From an uncultured Lachnospiraceae bacterium (GTDB lineage: Bacteria > Bacillota > Clostridia > Lachnospirales > Lachnospiraceae), in assembly GCA_910579505.1 (NCBI GenBank), contig CAJTTZ010000006.1, forward strand, positions 1 through 64,000: a DNA stretch of 64,000 bases. The letters are read 5' to 3'. The notes under the pieces were generated by a model. The model ran no database searches, was not told the origin of the DNA, and saw only the letters and a list, made by a program, of their open reading frames with translations. Shown one piece after another: positions 1-8,753 of this stretch. The position numbers and the translations under genes were made by a program. The stretch's first letter is position 1. Every line of letters begins with the position of its first letter.

Positions 1-62
<62 letters not shown>

Positions 63-350
63 AAGGATATCCTCTCTGTACATTTGTGTCAACTCCTTTT
101 TCCTTAAATATTTCCTGAAGATTAAACTATTCTTCGCCAGATCCTAGATCAAGTAGTTATCACATTATACATGAAAGAGATTATTTTTCTACCGAAATGG
201 TACAGACTGCGCTTTTTTTGGTATACTTTGTATATGTTGGTCGATTGTAATCCGAATTTCCCGTTTTGTAACCGAAATTTACATCTTGAAAGCGGCATTT
301 GTTGTCATAATATATTATACTGATTACCCTGTCAGAAAAAGGAGGTCATC
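63..350 (+). promoter_or_regulatory. AT-rich intergenic region with a candidate promoter
   Basis: No gene is seen here. A sigma-A-like promoter is possible at 286-313: TTGAAA, a 16-nt spacer, then TAATAT. It would place transcription start about 30 nt before the nitroreductase ATG at 351, which has AGGAGG at 340-346 as ribosome-binding site. Confidence 0.45.
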
Positions 351-1079
351 ATGACGAATGAAATAATAAAATCTCTATATGAAAGAAAATCTATCCGCAT
401 ATTTACCGAAGAAGAAATATCTCGTGAAGATAAAAACAGCATTCTGCAGGCGGCATTGCAGGCACCTTCTGCTGGATGCCAACTGCTATATACTATCCTC
501 GACATCACGGATGCGGGTAAAAAGGAAAAGATTGCCTTACTGTGTGACAACCAGCTCTTTATGGCTAAAGCAAAAATGATGCTTGTCTTTTGTGCTGACT
601 GCCGGAAATGGCTTTCCTTTTATGAGGAAGCGGGACTGAAACCGCGCGATCCCGGCGCCGGTGATTTGCTTCTGGCTGTGGAAGACGCGCTGATTGCAGC
701 GCAAAACGCAGTGACAGCAGCGGAAAGTCTGGGAATCGGCTCCTGCTATATCGGCGACGTCATGGAAAACGCGGAAGAAATGAAAGCGGTTTTACAGCTT
801 CCGCAATATGTATACCCCGCATGTCTGCTTGTCTTCGGACACCCGACCGAGCAGCAGAAGCTTCGGAAAAAACCAGAGCGGTTCCGGGTATCCGATATCG
901 TCTGTGAGAACAGTTATCAGGATAAGAGTGGTGCACAAATCCGGGAAATGTTTTTAGGAAAAACAGGCGGAAAAAGCTATGATGAATGGATGGAGGCTTT
1001 CTGGAAAAGAAAATACGAGTCGGATTTTTCCAGAGAGATGAACCGTTCGATGGAAATATATCTGAGGGATTTCCGATGA
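351..1079 (+). CDS. Nitroreductase family flavoprotein
   Basis: A 242-residue FMN-dependent oxidoreductase of the NfsA/NADPH-nitroreductase type, expected in the cytosol. The family uses NAD(P)H to reduce nitro, quinone or flavin substrates. The N-terminal YERKSIRIF segment (residues about 10-18) and AALQAPSAG (about 34-42) are the usual FMN-phosphate contacts, and AAESLGIGSCYIG is the typical C-terminal half motif. The substrate cannot be told from sequence. A strong AGGAGG precedes the ATG. It is followed by carbonic anhydrase and a permease on the same strand. Confidence 0.85.
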   Translation: MTNEIIKSLYERKSIRIFTEEEISREDKNSILQAALQAPSAGCQLLYTILDITDAGKKEKIALLCDNQLFMAKAKMMLVFCADCRKWLSFYEEAGLKPRDPGAGDLLLAVEDALIAAQNAVTAAESLGIGSCYIGDVMENAEEMKAVLQLPQYVYPACLLVFGHPTEQQKLRKKPERFRVSDIVCENSYQDKSGAQIREMFLGKTGGKSYDEWMEAFWKRKYESDFSREMNRSMEIYLRDFR

Positions 1080-1186
1080 CGCAAAGCTAATTATTGATGC
1101 AAAACCAGATCAATCATGTTATACTTTTGTTAATAAATTCAGATGCGCAGATAGCAAATAAAAAAGAAACGGAGGCAAGAAAAACT

Positions 1187-1750
1187 ATGGCACATCAAAA
1201 TTTATCCGCTGCAGAAGCAATGGCAAAGCTGAAAGAAGGAAACGAGCGTTACCTGACTGTTTCCAGTAACCCGGGGGATGTATCCCCGCAGATCAGACAG
1301 AAAACCTGCGAAGAGGGACAGACCCCTTATGCAACCATAATCACCTGTTCCGATTCCCGAGTGATCCCGGAAGCTGTTTTTACCGCAGGTATCGGCGAGC
1401 TGTTCACCATCCGCGTAGCAGGTAACGTGATGGATAATCACCAGCTCGGGAGCGTGGAATACGCTGCAGACCATCTCGGCACAAATCTTGTTGTCGTTCT
1501 GGGTCACACCAACTGCGGCGCTGTCGGAGCGGCTTTGAGCAGCAGCCCTGATGGATTTGTAAAGTACATAACCGATGAGATCAAAAAAGCAATCGGCGAT
1601 GAGAAAGATGCGCTGAAGGCGAGCTGTCTGAACGTGGAGAGAAGCATTTCCATCATCAAGGAGAAATTAAACCTCACTGATGAATCACCCCTCAAGGTGT
1701 GCGGTGCCATTTATCATATTGACAGCGGCAAAGTAGAATTTATGGACTAA
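1187..1750 (+). CDS. Beta-class carbonic anhydrase
   Basis: A 187-residue zinc enzyme interconverting CO2 and bicarbonate in the cytosol. The zinc ligands and catalytic dyad are visible: CSDSRV (Cys, Asp, Arg) and, downstream, HTNCGAV (His, Cys). The reading frame extends upstream to 1094, but the ATG at 1187 has GGAGG at 1171-1175 and gives the normal family N-terminus, so I use it. The protein is short for the family but has all catalytic residues. Confidence 0.9.
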   Translation: MAHQNLSAAEAMAKLKEGNERYLTVSSNPGDVSPQIRQKTCEEGQTPYATIITCSDSRVIPEAVFTAGIGELFTIRVAGNVMDNHQLGSVEYAADHLGTNLVVVLGHTNCGAVGAALSSSPDGFVKYITDEIKKAIGDEKDALKASCLNVERSISIIKEKLNLTDESPLKVCGAIYHIDSGKVEFMD

Positions 1751-1788
1751 TCCTGAATTATCAAAAAGGGCGGAGGTAATTTTAACTT

Positions 1789-2724
1789 ATGTCGCAGACA
1801 TTATCGGTTCTCGAAATGGTACTACCAGTTGTAATCATGCTTTTTATCGGCTATTTTTGCCGCGTATCCGGCATTCTTACCAAGGAGGGGCTTGGCGGAA
1901 TCAAGAGCGTGATCTCCAACATCACTCTTCCTGTAGTACTGTTTAAGGCTTTTTATGCCACATCCTATTCCCTTGACAGCCTGTTTATGTTCAGCGTTGT
2001 TTTCATAAGCTGTTCACTGGCACTGGGATGCGGTTTCCTTTTAAACCGTTTCGTACCCGACTCCAAACTCATGCCCTATCTGCTGTCCGGCTTTGAGGTC
2101 GGTATGCTGGGCTACGCCCTGTACGGACTGCTCGCCGGATCGGACCAGATTTCCTATATGGCCACTGTAGATCTGGGCCAGGTGCTGTTTGTGTTCACGG
2201 TTTACCTGACGCTTTTGAAAAATGCCACGGGACAGAAACCGTCCCTCAAAGAAATGTTAAAAGAAATGAGCAAAAACCCCGCTTTCCGGGGTGTCACCCT
2301 GGGTCTTATCGTAGGCGTTACGGGGCTCGGCAACTTGATTACCGCCTCCCCCATCAGCCCTATATTCTCTGCCACTATAGAGATGATCACACTGCCCACA
2401 TCCGCTATGATCCTGATTATTGTCGGTTATGAGCTATCTTTGCGAAAAGATCTGATCGTCCCTGTGGTCAAGACCCTTGTTTTTCGAGCAATCATTATGG
2501 GTGCGCTTTTATGTGCAGCCGCACTGATCGTCTTCCAGGTCATGCCTTTCGACAAACAGCTTTTTATGGCATTGGTTTTGCTGTTCGCCCTGCCCGCGCC
2601 GTTTGTCATCCCGCTCTACGCGGATGTGGAATCGGAAGGCATCTATATTTCCAACACGCTCTCCATGGGGACGCTGCTTACCATACTGGTCTTCATTGGA
2701 CTGTCCATGTATGCGGTGGCATGA
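1789..2724 (+). CDS. AEC (auxin efflux carrier) family permease
   Basis: A 311-residue very hydrophobic protein with about ten membrane segments and the AEC/malate-permease layout: an N-terminal VLPVVIMLFIGY helix, a charged cytoplasmic loop near residues 145-165 (KNATGQKPSLKEMLKEM), and a C-terminal five-helix block. The family includes exporters of organic acids and related anions; the substrate here is unknown. It follows carbonic anhydrase by 38 bp with a GGAGG site. It is convergent with ddl across a shared terminator. Confidence 0.8.
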   Translation: MSQTLSVLEMVLPVVIMLFIGYFCRVSGILTKEGLGGIKSVISNITLPVVLFKAFYATSYSLDSLFMFSVVFISCSLALGCGFLLNRFVPDSKLMPYLLSGFEVGMLGYALYGLLAGSDQISYMATVDLGQVLFVFTVYLTLLKNATGQKPSLKEMLKEMSKNPAFRGVTLGLIVGVTGLGNLITASPISPIFSATIEMITLPTSAMILIIVGYELSLRKDLIVPVVKTLVFRAIIMGALLCAAALIVFQVMPFDKQLFMALVLLFALPAPFVIPLYADVESEGIYISNTLSMGTLLTILVFIGLSMYAVA

Positions 2725-2750
2725 TATTGTGATAACAATTACATAAAAGG

Positions 2751-2795
2751 AAACGCCTGTCAACCTGTTGTAGGATGGCCGGCGTTTTTCTTTTT
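2751..2795. terminator. Bidirectional terminator between permease gene and ddl
   Basis: AAACGCC (2751-2757) pairs with GGCGTTT (2781-2787), and the interior adds GTCAACCT pairing with AGGATGGC around a 5-nt loop. A T-rich tract follows on the + strand and a shorter one (TTTCCTTTT) on the - strand. Confidence 0.8.
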
Positions 2796-3975
2796 ATTTT
2801 TTCACACCCTTTGCCCCGGACAGATTGGCATTCTGCAAAATATTGCTGTCGAAGGAAGTCAACGTACTCTGTTCTTCCCGCTCCCTCTTGAGCGCCAGTT
2901 TTATCATGTCATCCAGAAGCTCCCTGTAGGGCTTTCCCAGCGCTTCCCACAGGTAAAAGGCAAGAGAGCCCGGGATAGGGTTGATCTCGTTTACATACAC
3001 CTGATCCGTGTCCCTGTCAATCATAAAGTCAATCCGGGACACGCCGTTACATCCAAGCGTCTGAAAAGTTTTCACCGCCAGATCTCGGATCTCCTCCCGC
3101 TTTTCGGGTGTCAAATCTGCCGGAAGCTCTCTTCTTGCGGTTCTCATGCCCTCAGACCCGCCTTTTCCGCCCGCCACATATTTATCTTCGTAGCTTAAAA
3201 TTTCGTCACTGGAGATCGGCTCCTCGCACTCTGAAGGCGCTGCCTCCTCGTAGTCTCCCAGAACCGCGCAGTTGATCTCACGCAGATTCATAATCGCCCG
3301 TTCGACAAGCACTTTCGGCCCGAAAGTAAAGGCATACTCCAATGCCTCCCTCAGTTCTTCCCTGTCTTTCGCCACTTTGATTCCCACACTGGAACCCAGA
3401 TTGACAGGTTTCACGATAACGGGATAAGGAATCTTTCGCTCCACCTTATCGTAAGCCGCCTCTTCGCCGCCCTCGTATTCCTTCCCGTACAGTGTCACGC
3501 AGTCCAGAACAGGAATATCGTTATCCTTAAGAACCGTCTTCATCACATATTTATCCATGGTGACCGCTGACGCCATCACATCGCATCCCGCAAACGGGAT
3601 ATTGTAATGCCTCAAAAACCCCTGCAGGGAACCATCCTCCACATTGGCGCCATGCACCACAGGAAACGCAACGTCGATCTGCGCCACCTCGGAACTTCCA
3701 AATTTCTTTTCCGGGTATTGAATCAGTTTTACGCCGTTTTTCTCCCCCATCAAAAAGACGCGGGTACTCTTTTTCAAAAGTTCCGGGATATTTCGGTAAT
3801 TGGCAATATCCGCAATGAGCTCTCCTGTATAGAGCTCATTGTCCTTTGTGATATAGATGGGAACCAGGTCATATTTCTCTTTATCAAAGGCATTGTACGC
3901 CTGTAAGCCGGAGATAACGGAAACCTCGTGTTCTACGCTCTTACCGCCAAAAAAAACGCCTACTCGAATTTTCAT
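2794..3975 (-). CDS. ddl: D-alanine--D-alanine ligase
   Basis: A 393-residue ATP-grasp ligase that makes the D-Ala-D-Ala dipeptide of peptidoglycan stem peptides. The start MKIRVGVFFGGKSVEHEVS is the classic Ddl N-terminus. VIVKPVNLGSSVGI is the ATP-grasp lysine/loop and YVNEINPIPGS the metal-binding Glu/Asn motif. Ddl proteins are usually 300-360 residues, and the extra length is in the central domain and C-terminus. GGAGG precedes the ATG. It lies 84 bp downstream of the MurF-like ligase, which uses its product. Confidence 0.93.
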   Translation of the reverse strand: MKIRVGVFFGGKSVEHEVSVISGLQAYNAFDKEKYDLVPIYITKDNELYTGELIADIANYRNIPELLKKSTRVFLMGEKNGVKLIQYPEKKFGSSEVAQIDVAFPVVHGANVEDGSLQGFLRHYNIPFAGCDVMASAVTMDKYVMKTVLKDNDIPVLDCVTLYGKEYEGGEEAAYDKVERKIPYPVIVKPVNLGSSVGIKVAKDREELREALEYAFTFGPKVLVERAIMNLREINCAVLGDYEEAAPSECEEPISSDEILSYEDKYVAGGKGGSEGMRTARRELPADLTPEKREEIRDLAVKTFQTLGCNGVSRIDFMIDRDTDQVYVNEINPIPGSLAFYLWEALGKPYRELLDDMIKLALKREREEQSTLTSFDSNILQNANLSGAKGVKK

Positions 3976-4059
3976 AATTGTTTATTGCCTCCTTCTATGT
4001 TCCCTATTCATTCCAAACCGCGCATTTCGCAAAATCGCGTCTTTAACACGGTCCTGTTC

Positions 4060-5691
4060 CTACGCATAATTATCCGGCAGATCGTTTTCAATCAGAATAA
4101 TCTTCTGCTTTTCACCGGGGATCGCATTTACCATCCGAAACGCCTCCTGCAGATCATCCACCGGAATCATCCTGTTTTCCGGGAATCCGGCTTCCAAAAG
4201 CCCATCCTGAATCGGCTTTGTCTGCTCTTTTCCGACGAGCACGGCATAGTCGCACTTATCGGCGGCATAAACGCCTACTTCCCTATTTTCATCATACTGC
4301 TTTTCACCCAGTTCTACCATACCCGGCGTCAGCAGTATGCGGAGCTCCTTAAACATTGCCAGCGTATCGAGCGCCGCCTCAAAACCGTTTTTGTTGGAAT
4401 TGTAGGCGTCGTCCAGCAATATCCTGTCGCCCTGTTTCACTAGCTGCAGTCTGTGGGGAACGCTCTCCAGCTGTTTCACCGGGTAGAGCAGCTTTTCCAT
4501 GGGAATCCCCAGCGTGTGCGCCACGGCAATAGCTCCCGCAATATTCTGCACATTGTGGCTGCCCACCAGTTTTGTGTGAAATTCATATTCCTTCCCGGAT
4601 TCATCCTTCATTTTAAAGGAAGATCCCCTCGGGGAAACTGCTATATCATAGGCACAAAAATCCGCGTCCTTTTCCGTAATCCCATAGCTGACTATGTTTT
4701 TATCTGTCCCGGCATTTCTGATGTAAATATTGTCATAATTTAGAAATACTTTGCCGGATGGCGGCACTGAATCCGCCAGTTCAAACTTGGTCGATACAAT
4801 ATTTTCTATGGTGTGAAAGCTTTGCAGGTGCTGCGGTCCTATGGAGGTAATGATACCGTAGTCCGGATGCACCAGATCACAGATCTCTTTGATATCCCCC
4901 ACTTCTCTCGCACCCATTTCACAGATAAAAATCTCGTGGAATGGTTTCATAATTTCCCGGATCGTCCGCACCACGCCCAGCGTGGTATTATAATTTCCCG
5001 GCGTATGCAGTACATTATACTGTGTGGATAGCAGCGCGCTCAGATAATACTTCACGCTGGTTTTTCCATAACTGCCCGTAACGCCTATAATTTTCAGATC
5101 TGGCATCTCCCGCAGAATGCGTGCCGCGTCATTGATATAATACTGGTCAATCTTCTTCTCAATCGGGTGGTTGATCCCGTTGGCGAGTACAGTCAAAAAC
5201 GGCTGCAAAACGAACATGAGCAGCAAAATCAACTCTATATTTCTCAGCAGCGGATGCTCCGGCAACGGTAATAACCCCTGAGAGGTCAAAAGCATCCCCC
5301 CACTTGACGCCACCCACAGCCCGGGAAGTAAAGCCAGCACCGCTGCAAGGAGATATAAAATACCTGTCGTGACAAGCATCCGCTTCACGCGTGGTGTATA
5401 AACCAAAGGTTTCTTCGCCTTATGCGGTTTGTTCACCAGAATGGTCATCCCGTTCATAACACAGGCCGCAATCATACATCCCCTGTTCCCCGCCATCACC
5501 AGAGGAAGTGAAATCAATGCATACAGGCATTTCCCAAGCAGTCTTCCCACATTGGTATGCACCCGCATCCATTCCCCATACTCCCTCGGCTTATAGGAAT
5601 TTTGCTGAAACATATGCATCAGATATAAAATATACCAGACCGCCCCCACCAGATAAGTGGCGAGCCAAAAGCCAAAAAATATCATATCCAT
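4060..5691 (-). CDS. murF: MurF-type Mur ligase with N-terminal membrane domain
   Basis: A 543-residue protein. Residues about 1-170 hold four to five hydrophobic segments. A Mur ligase core follows, with the P-loop GVTGSYGKTSVK, the Mur central motif and a C-terminal domain (LLDDAYNSN, LGEKQ). MurF adds D-Ala-D-Ala to UDP-MurNAc-tripeptide, and the neighbouring ddl supports that substrate. Canonical MurF is soluble and about 450 residues, so membrane anchoring is the unusual feature. The frame reads upstream to 5817, inside the hydrolase gene; I chose the ATG at 5691 because it lies after the hydrolase stop. Another amide ligase of the Mur family remains possible. Confidence 0.75.
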   Translation of the reverse strand: MDMIFFGFWLATYLVGAVWYILYLMHMFQQNSYKPREYGEWMRVHTNVGRLLGKCLYALISLPLVMAGNRGCMIAACVMNGMTILVNKPHKAKKPLVYTPRVKRMLVTTGILYLLAAVLALLPGLWVASSGGMLLTSQGLLPLPEHPLLRNIELILLLMFVLQPFLTVLANGINHPIEKKIDQYYINDAARILREMPDLKIIGVTGSYGKTSVKYYLSALLSTQYNVLHTPGNYNTTLGVVRTIREIMKPFHEIFICEMGAREVGDIKEICDLVHPDYGIITSIGPQHLQSFHTIENIVSTKFELADSVPPSGKVFLNYDNIYIRNAGTDKNIVSYGITEKDADFCAYDIAVSPRGSSFKMKDESGKEYEFHTKLVGSHNVQNIAGAIAVAHTLGIPMEKLLYPVKQLESVPHRLQLVKQGDRILLDDAYNSNKNGFEAALDTLAMFKELRILLTPGMVELGEKQYDENREVGVYAADKCDYAVLVGKEQTKPIQDGLLEAGFPENRMIPVDDLQEAFRMVNAIPGEKQKIILIENDLPDNYA

Positions 5692-5738
5692 TCCTGCCTG
5701 TGATTCCTCTCTGCCTTGTTTAAAGCCCAACGATCCTC

Positions 5739-6503
5739 TCAGCCAAAAAACGCCTGCAGCGCTCCGTTTGCCTTCGCCGGCTGTTCCGCGTAGGAGAAAT
5801 GTCCCGCTCCCTCGCACACCACCAGTCCCGCATCCTCGATCAGCTCTTCCATCCGTCTCGCGTCCTCTATGGGCGTGGCAGTGTCCAGATCACCCCAGAT
5901 CAGAAGCGTCGGGCACTTCACCAGATGAATGAACGGCTCCAGATCCTCGTTGACCACCTTCACAAGCGTAGTCCGCATCAGGGGCGTCGCGTTGTTATAA
6001 TCGGATGAACCACGCCTCCGACGCATCTCTTCCACTGCATCCGGGTAGAGAAAGTGCATCACCTTCGTGCTCATAAAAGTCCTGCCAATCTTATAACATC
6101 TGAGGCTCACTTTCTGCCGCAGACTTTTCTTCGGCAGAATCCCGGCACTGTCGATCAATACCGCGCGCTCCACGGTAAAGGGCAGGTTTTCTCTCGCATT
6201 CATCTTAAAAAACACCCTGCCGCCAAAAGAGTGTACCACCACGCTCAGTCTTTCTATCGAAAAGGAAGCGATAAACTTCATGACGAAATCCACATAGTCA
6301 TCCACGCACCACGGTTTCGGCGGTTCGGGTGTCTTCCCAAATCCCGGCATATCAAGGGCAATCACCCGTCTTCCCTGTTTCAGCGTATCAATCACGCTCC
6401 GATACAGAGTTATATTGGCTCCCCATCCGTGCAGCAGAAGCACGATTTCGCCCTCACCCTCGTCTATATAGTTCACAGATATTCCGTCTATCTTTTTAAC
6501 CAT
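5739..6503 (-). CDS. Alpha/beta-hydrolase fold protein
   Basis: A 254-residue hydrolase. It has an oxyanion HG motif (LLLHGWGAN, about residues 23-31), a nucleophile elbow VVHSFGGRV, an acid residue in WGDLDTATP and a catalytic His in GAGHFSYAE. The elbow has Val instead of Gly at the first GxSxG position. No signal peptide is seen, so it is probably cytosolic. The substrate is unknown. It is the first gene of the unit leading into murF and ddl (47-bp gap). Confidence 0.8.
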   Translation of the reverse strand: MVKKIDGISVNYIDEGEGEIVLLLHGWGANITLYRSVIDTLKQGRRVIALDMPGFGKTPEPPKPWCVDDYVDFVMKFIASFSIERLSVVVHSFGGRVFFKMNARENLPFTVERAVLIDSAGILPKKSLRQKVSLRCYKIGRTFMSTKVMHFLYPDAVEEMRRRRGSSDYNNATPLMRTTLVKVVNEDLEPFIHLVKCPTLLIWGDLDTATPIEDARRMEELIEDAGLVVCEGAGHFSYAEQPAKANGALQAFFG

Positions 6504-6668
6504 AAAATCTCCCGCGCATCTGCATCCATTTTCAATTTATGCGCCATTTTATACCTATGTTCATTCATTGGCAAATATGTTTTCGCAGCGTATCATAACC
6601 ACAACCGACACACATCCGTCCGCGCAATCCCGTTTTGATCTCTCCGCGCGCTGAACACATACATTTGT

Positions 6669-6697
6669 ATTGTACTGTATTCCTACCGTTCTATCAA
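6669..6697 (-). promoter_or_regulatory. Predicted promoter of the hydrolase-murF-ddl unit
   Basis: On the minus strand TTGATA, a 17-nt spacer and TACAAT. It would give a 5' leader of about 155 nt before the ATG at 6503. The rest of 6504-6752 shows nothing else clear. Confidence 0.55.
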
Positions 6698-6752
6698 CCG
6701 AAAAATAGGCTAAGTCGTGGCATTTGTATCTCATCTTCATAAACTATGCCCA

Positions 6753-6854
6753 CTATTCCGCCATATAATCCGCATAATCTGTTTCGCTGGCAAATAACAT
6801 ATATGTTCCATTCACATATCCCATGTAACCGCTCTCTACCGCATATCCCTTCAT
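6753..6854 (-). CDS. 33-residue Tyr/Gly-rich small protein, function unknown
   Basis: A short ORF behind an ideal ribosome-binding site (AAAGGAGG, 8 nt before the ATG). It reads MKGYAVESGYMG...YADYMAE and ends at TAG. Six of its 33 residues are Tyr, with several acidic residues; there is no signal peptide, cysteine or hydrophobic segment. I recognise no family. The codons look protein-like and the site is strong, so translation is likely. Inverted repeats lie just upstream. Confidence 0.6.
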   Translation of the reverse strand: MKGYAVESGYMGYVNGTYMLFASETDYADYMAE

Positions 6855-6878
6855 AAATAAATCCTCCTTTCAGTCCCG

Positions 6879-6950
6879 GTTCGCCTATTGGCTTGGCGAA
6901 CTTGTGTTCTGAAAAGAGGATAGCATTTGTACAGTCCCTTATTTGGGACT
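6879..6950. repeat. Two small inverted repeats between the two minus-strand genes
   Basis: GTTCGCC (6879-6885) pairs with GGCGAAC (6895-6901), and AGTCCC (6933-6938) with GGGACT (6945-6950). Neither has a clear T-tract. The second may end transcription of the gene ending at 6981. Confidence 0.5.
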
Positions 6951-6980
6951 TAAAATATCAACTCACACTTCAAATTAATT

Positions 6981-7508
6981 CTACACCGAAGTCGACACCT
7001 TTACTCCTGTATCTTCCGACTGTTTCACTTCCCCCGCACTTGAGTAAAACACAGGTTCCAGATCCGCCTTCGGTTTCGGGGACGTGCCTGTCTCCACATC
7101 CGTCCCGTCCGCATCTGATCCGGCGGCCTGGGTGTTCTCTTTCAGGAGAACCCTGCCGTCTTCGCTGATCTCGACGGTGTCCACGATTTTATCGCCCTTA
7201 TTTTCCTTCCTTTCCTCCTCAAGTTTCTTCTGCTGTTCCTCCCGTTCTTCCCTGCGGTTCTGGATCATCTCCTCGCGCTGCTTTTCCGCGATTTCCCGGG
7301 TTTCCTCCGCATCCTTCTTCATGCCTTCATCGGCTTCTTCCTTATACTCGTAGGCGTCTTCATGAAAATCGCTCATATATCCCATCGCCCGCTCCATCAT
7401 TGCGGTGTCCCCCTTACGCCTCGCCTCCTTATACACCCGAAACGGCGTGTTGAGCATATCAATATTAGTCCGCGCACCAATCAATCCTTCCATCGTCTTT
7501 GTATGCAT
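6981..7508 (-). CDS. Charged coiled-coil protein, function unknown
   Basis: A 175-residue protein. The start at 7508 is chosen for its AAGGAGG site; the frame extends upstream to 7589. Residues about 1-50 look globular (MHTKTMEGLIGARTNIDML). About 60-125 is a Glu/Lys/Arg-rich helix expected to form a coiled coil. A predicted beta segment (VDTVEISEDGRVLL) and a polar, disordered tail rich in Ser/Thr/Asp follow. No membrane segment or catalytic motif is visible. It lies 96 bp downstream of the sensor kinase on the same strand and may share its transcript. Confidence 0.6.
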   Translation of the reverse strand: MHTKTMEGLIGARTNIDMLNTPFRVYKEARRKGDTAMMERAMGYMSDFHEDAYEYKEEADEGMKKDAEETREIAEKQREEMIQNRREEREEQQKKLEEERKENKGDKIVDTVEISEDGRVLLKENTQAAGSDADGTDVETGTSPKPKADLEPVFYSSAGEVKQSEDTGVKVSTSV

Positions 7509-7604
7509 AGTCAGCTCCTCCTTTATCAAAACATCTGTCTGTTTCATGTATCGACGAGGAAACTCGTATCTCTTAGCATCCTGTTTCAAACACCCCGTTC
7601 CATG

Positions 7605-8753
7605 TCATATGCGGTCTCCCCCCAGTGGCAGCAGCACGGAAATATCATATACCCCATTGTGTATCTCCGTCTTCATAACGCCATTGTATTCACGCACCAC
7701 ATCGCCCACATTCAGCAGACCTATTCCATGGCCTTGTAGTTTTTCTTTTTCGGCTTTTTTAGCCACATGCTTTTCCGCCTCGTTCATACTGTTTTTTACT
7801 TCCAGCAGAAAGCAGCTTTTGACAGCTCCCGCCTGTACCCGGATAAAGGGCTGTAATCCCTGCCCGTGCTCTTCCCCCGGCAGTCTCCCGCATGCCTGCA
7901 GCGCATTGTCCAGTATATTTCCGAAAAGGACGCACAGATCAAACTCGTTGATCTGGCACCGCCTCGGTATCTGTACGTCACATTCCCATGCGATTTGTTT
8001 TTCCTCCGCCGTTTTCCGTTTCTGACACAAAAGCGCATCCACCGCCCTGTTTCCCGTAGCCTCCTCATTCGCCCCAAGCTGCGCGCTGTCCTCCATCCTT
8101 CTCAGATAATCCCCCAGCTTTTCCCATGCCTGCTCCTCCCACAGGCCGCGCATCGCGAGCACATGGTTTTTCAGGTCATGGCGCAGCCGTTTAGCCTGAC
8201 TGTACTGCTCCTCCAGCGTTTGATAAACCGCCGCCTGCATCCGATACTGTTCCGCCTTTTTCTGTTCCAGGTAAATTCGGTCCATACCGAATACATATAC
8301 CCCCACCGCAAACAGGGACAGACCCGATAAGACGCCCCACCCGATGTGACTGAAAATCTGATCGTAATACGGCCCCATGTTTCCGTTGCTTCTGAAAAGG
8401 ACACCGTAACTTGCTCCCCAATTCGCCATATAGATCACTGTCTCCATCACAAGCAGTGGAAGGGTCAGCACCGCATACCAAATCCATGACTTCCCCTGAA
8501 AAACCGCTTTCAGCCGCTTTCTCATCCCGCATACCGCAATGGCCGCCACGGCAAAGCTGACCCATTCCAGCAGCTTAATTTCCTGTTCTGCAAAAAAGGG
8601 AACTTCTACGCATCCCGCCGTGTGCTTCCAAACCAGTCCCAGACACGAAAACAGAGAAGTAAAAAAAGTATCAGCCAGCGTGACCAGCGTGACCACAGCC
8701 ACAATCATGGACGCTTCCCGCACTGCCTGTTGTGCCCGCCCGCTAAACCGCAT
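7605..8753 (-). CDS. AgrC-like sensor histidine kinase (GHKL type)
   Basis: 382 residues from the ATG at 8753. Four to five N-terminal membrane segments (residues about 15-155) precede a short coiled coil, the phosphorylation site RHDLKNH (His about 192), the N-box NILDNAL (about 279-285) and the G-box GHGIGLLN (about 341-348). This is the AgrC/quorum-sensor layout of GHKL kinases. The ATG overlaps the regulator's stop by one base (TGATG); a GTG one codon upstream is also possible. No AgrD or AgrB gene is seen nearby, so the ligand is unknown. Confidence 0.88.
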   Translation of the reverse strand: MRFSGRAQQAVREASMIVAVVTLVTLADTFFTSLFSCLGLVWKHTAGCVEVPFFAEQEIKLLEWVSFAVAAIAVCGMRKRLKAVFQGKSWIWYAVLTLPLLVMETVIYMANWGASYGVLFRSNGNMGPYYDQIFSHIGWGVLSGLSLFAVGVYVFGMDRIYLEQKKAEQYRMQAAVYQTLEEQYSQAKRLRHDLKNHVLAMRGLWEEQAWEKLGDYLRRMEDSAQLGANEEATGNRAVDALLCQKRKTAEEKQIAWECDVQIPRRCQINEFDLCVLFGNILDNALQACGRLPGEEHGQGLQPFIRVQAGAVKSCFLLEVKNSMNEAEKHVAKKAEKEKLQGHGIGLLNVGDVVREYNGVMKTEIHNGVYDISVLLPLGGDRI

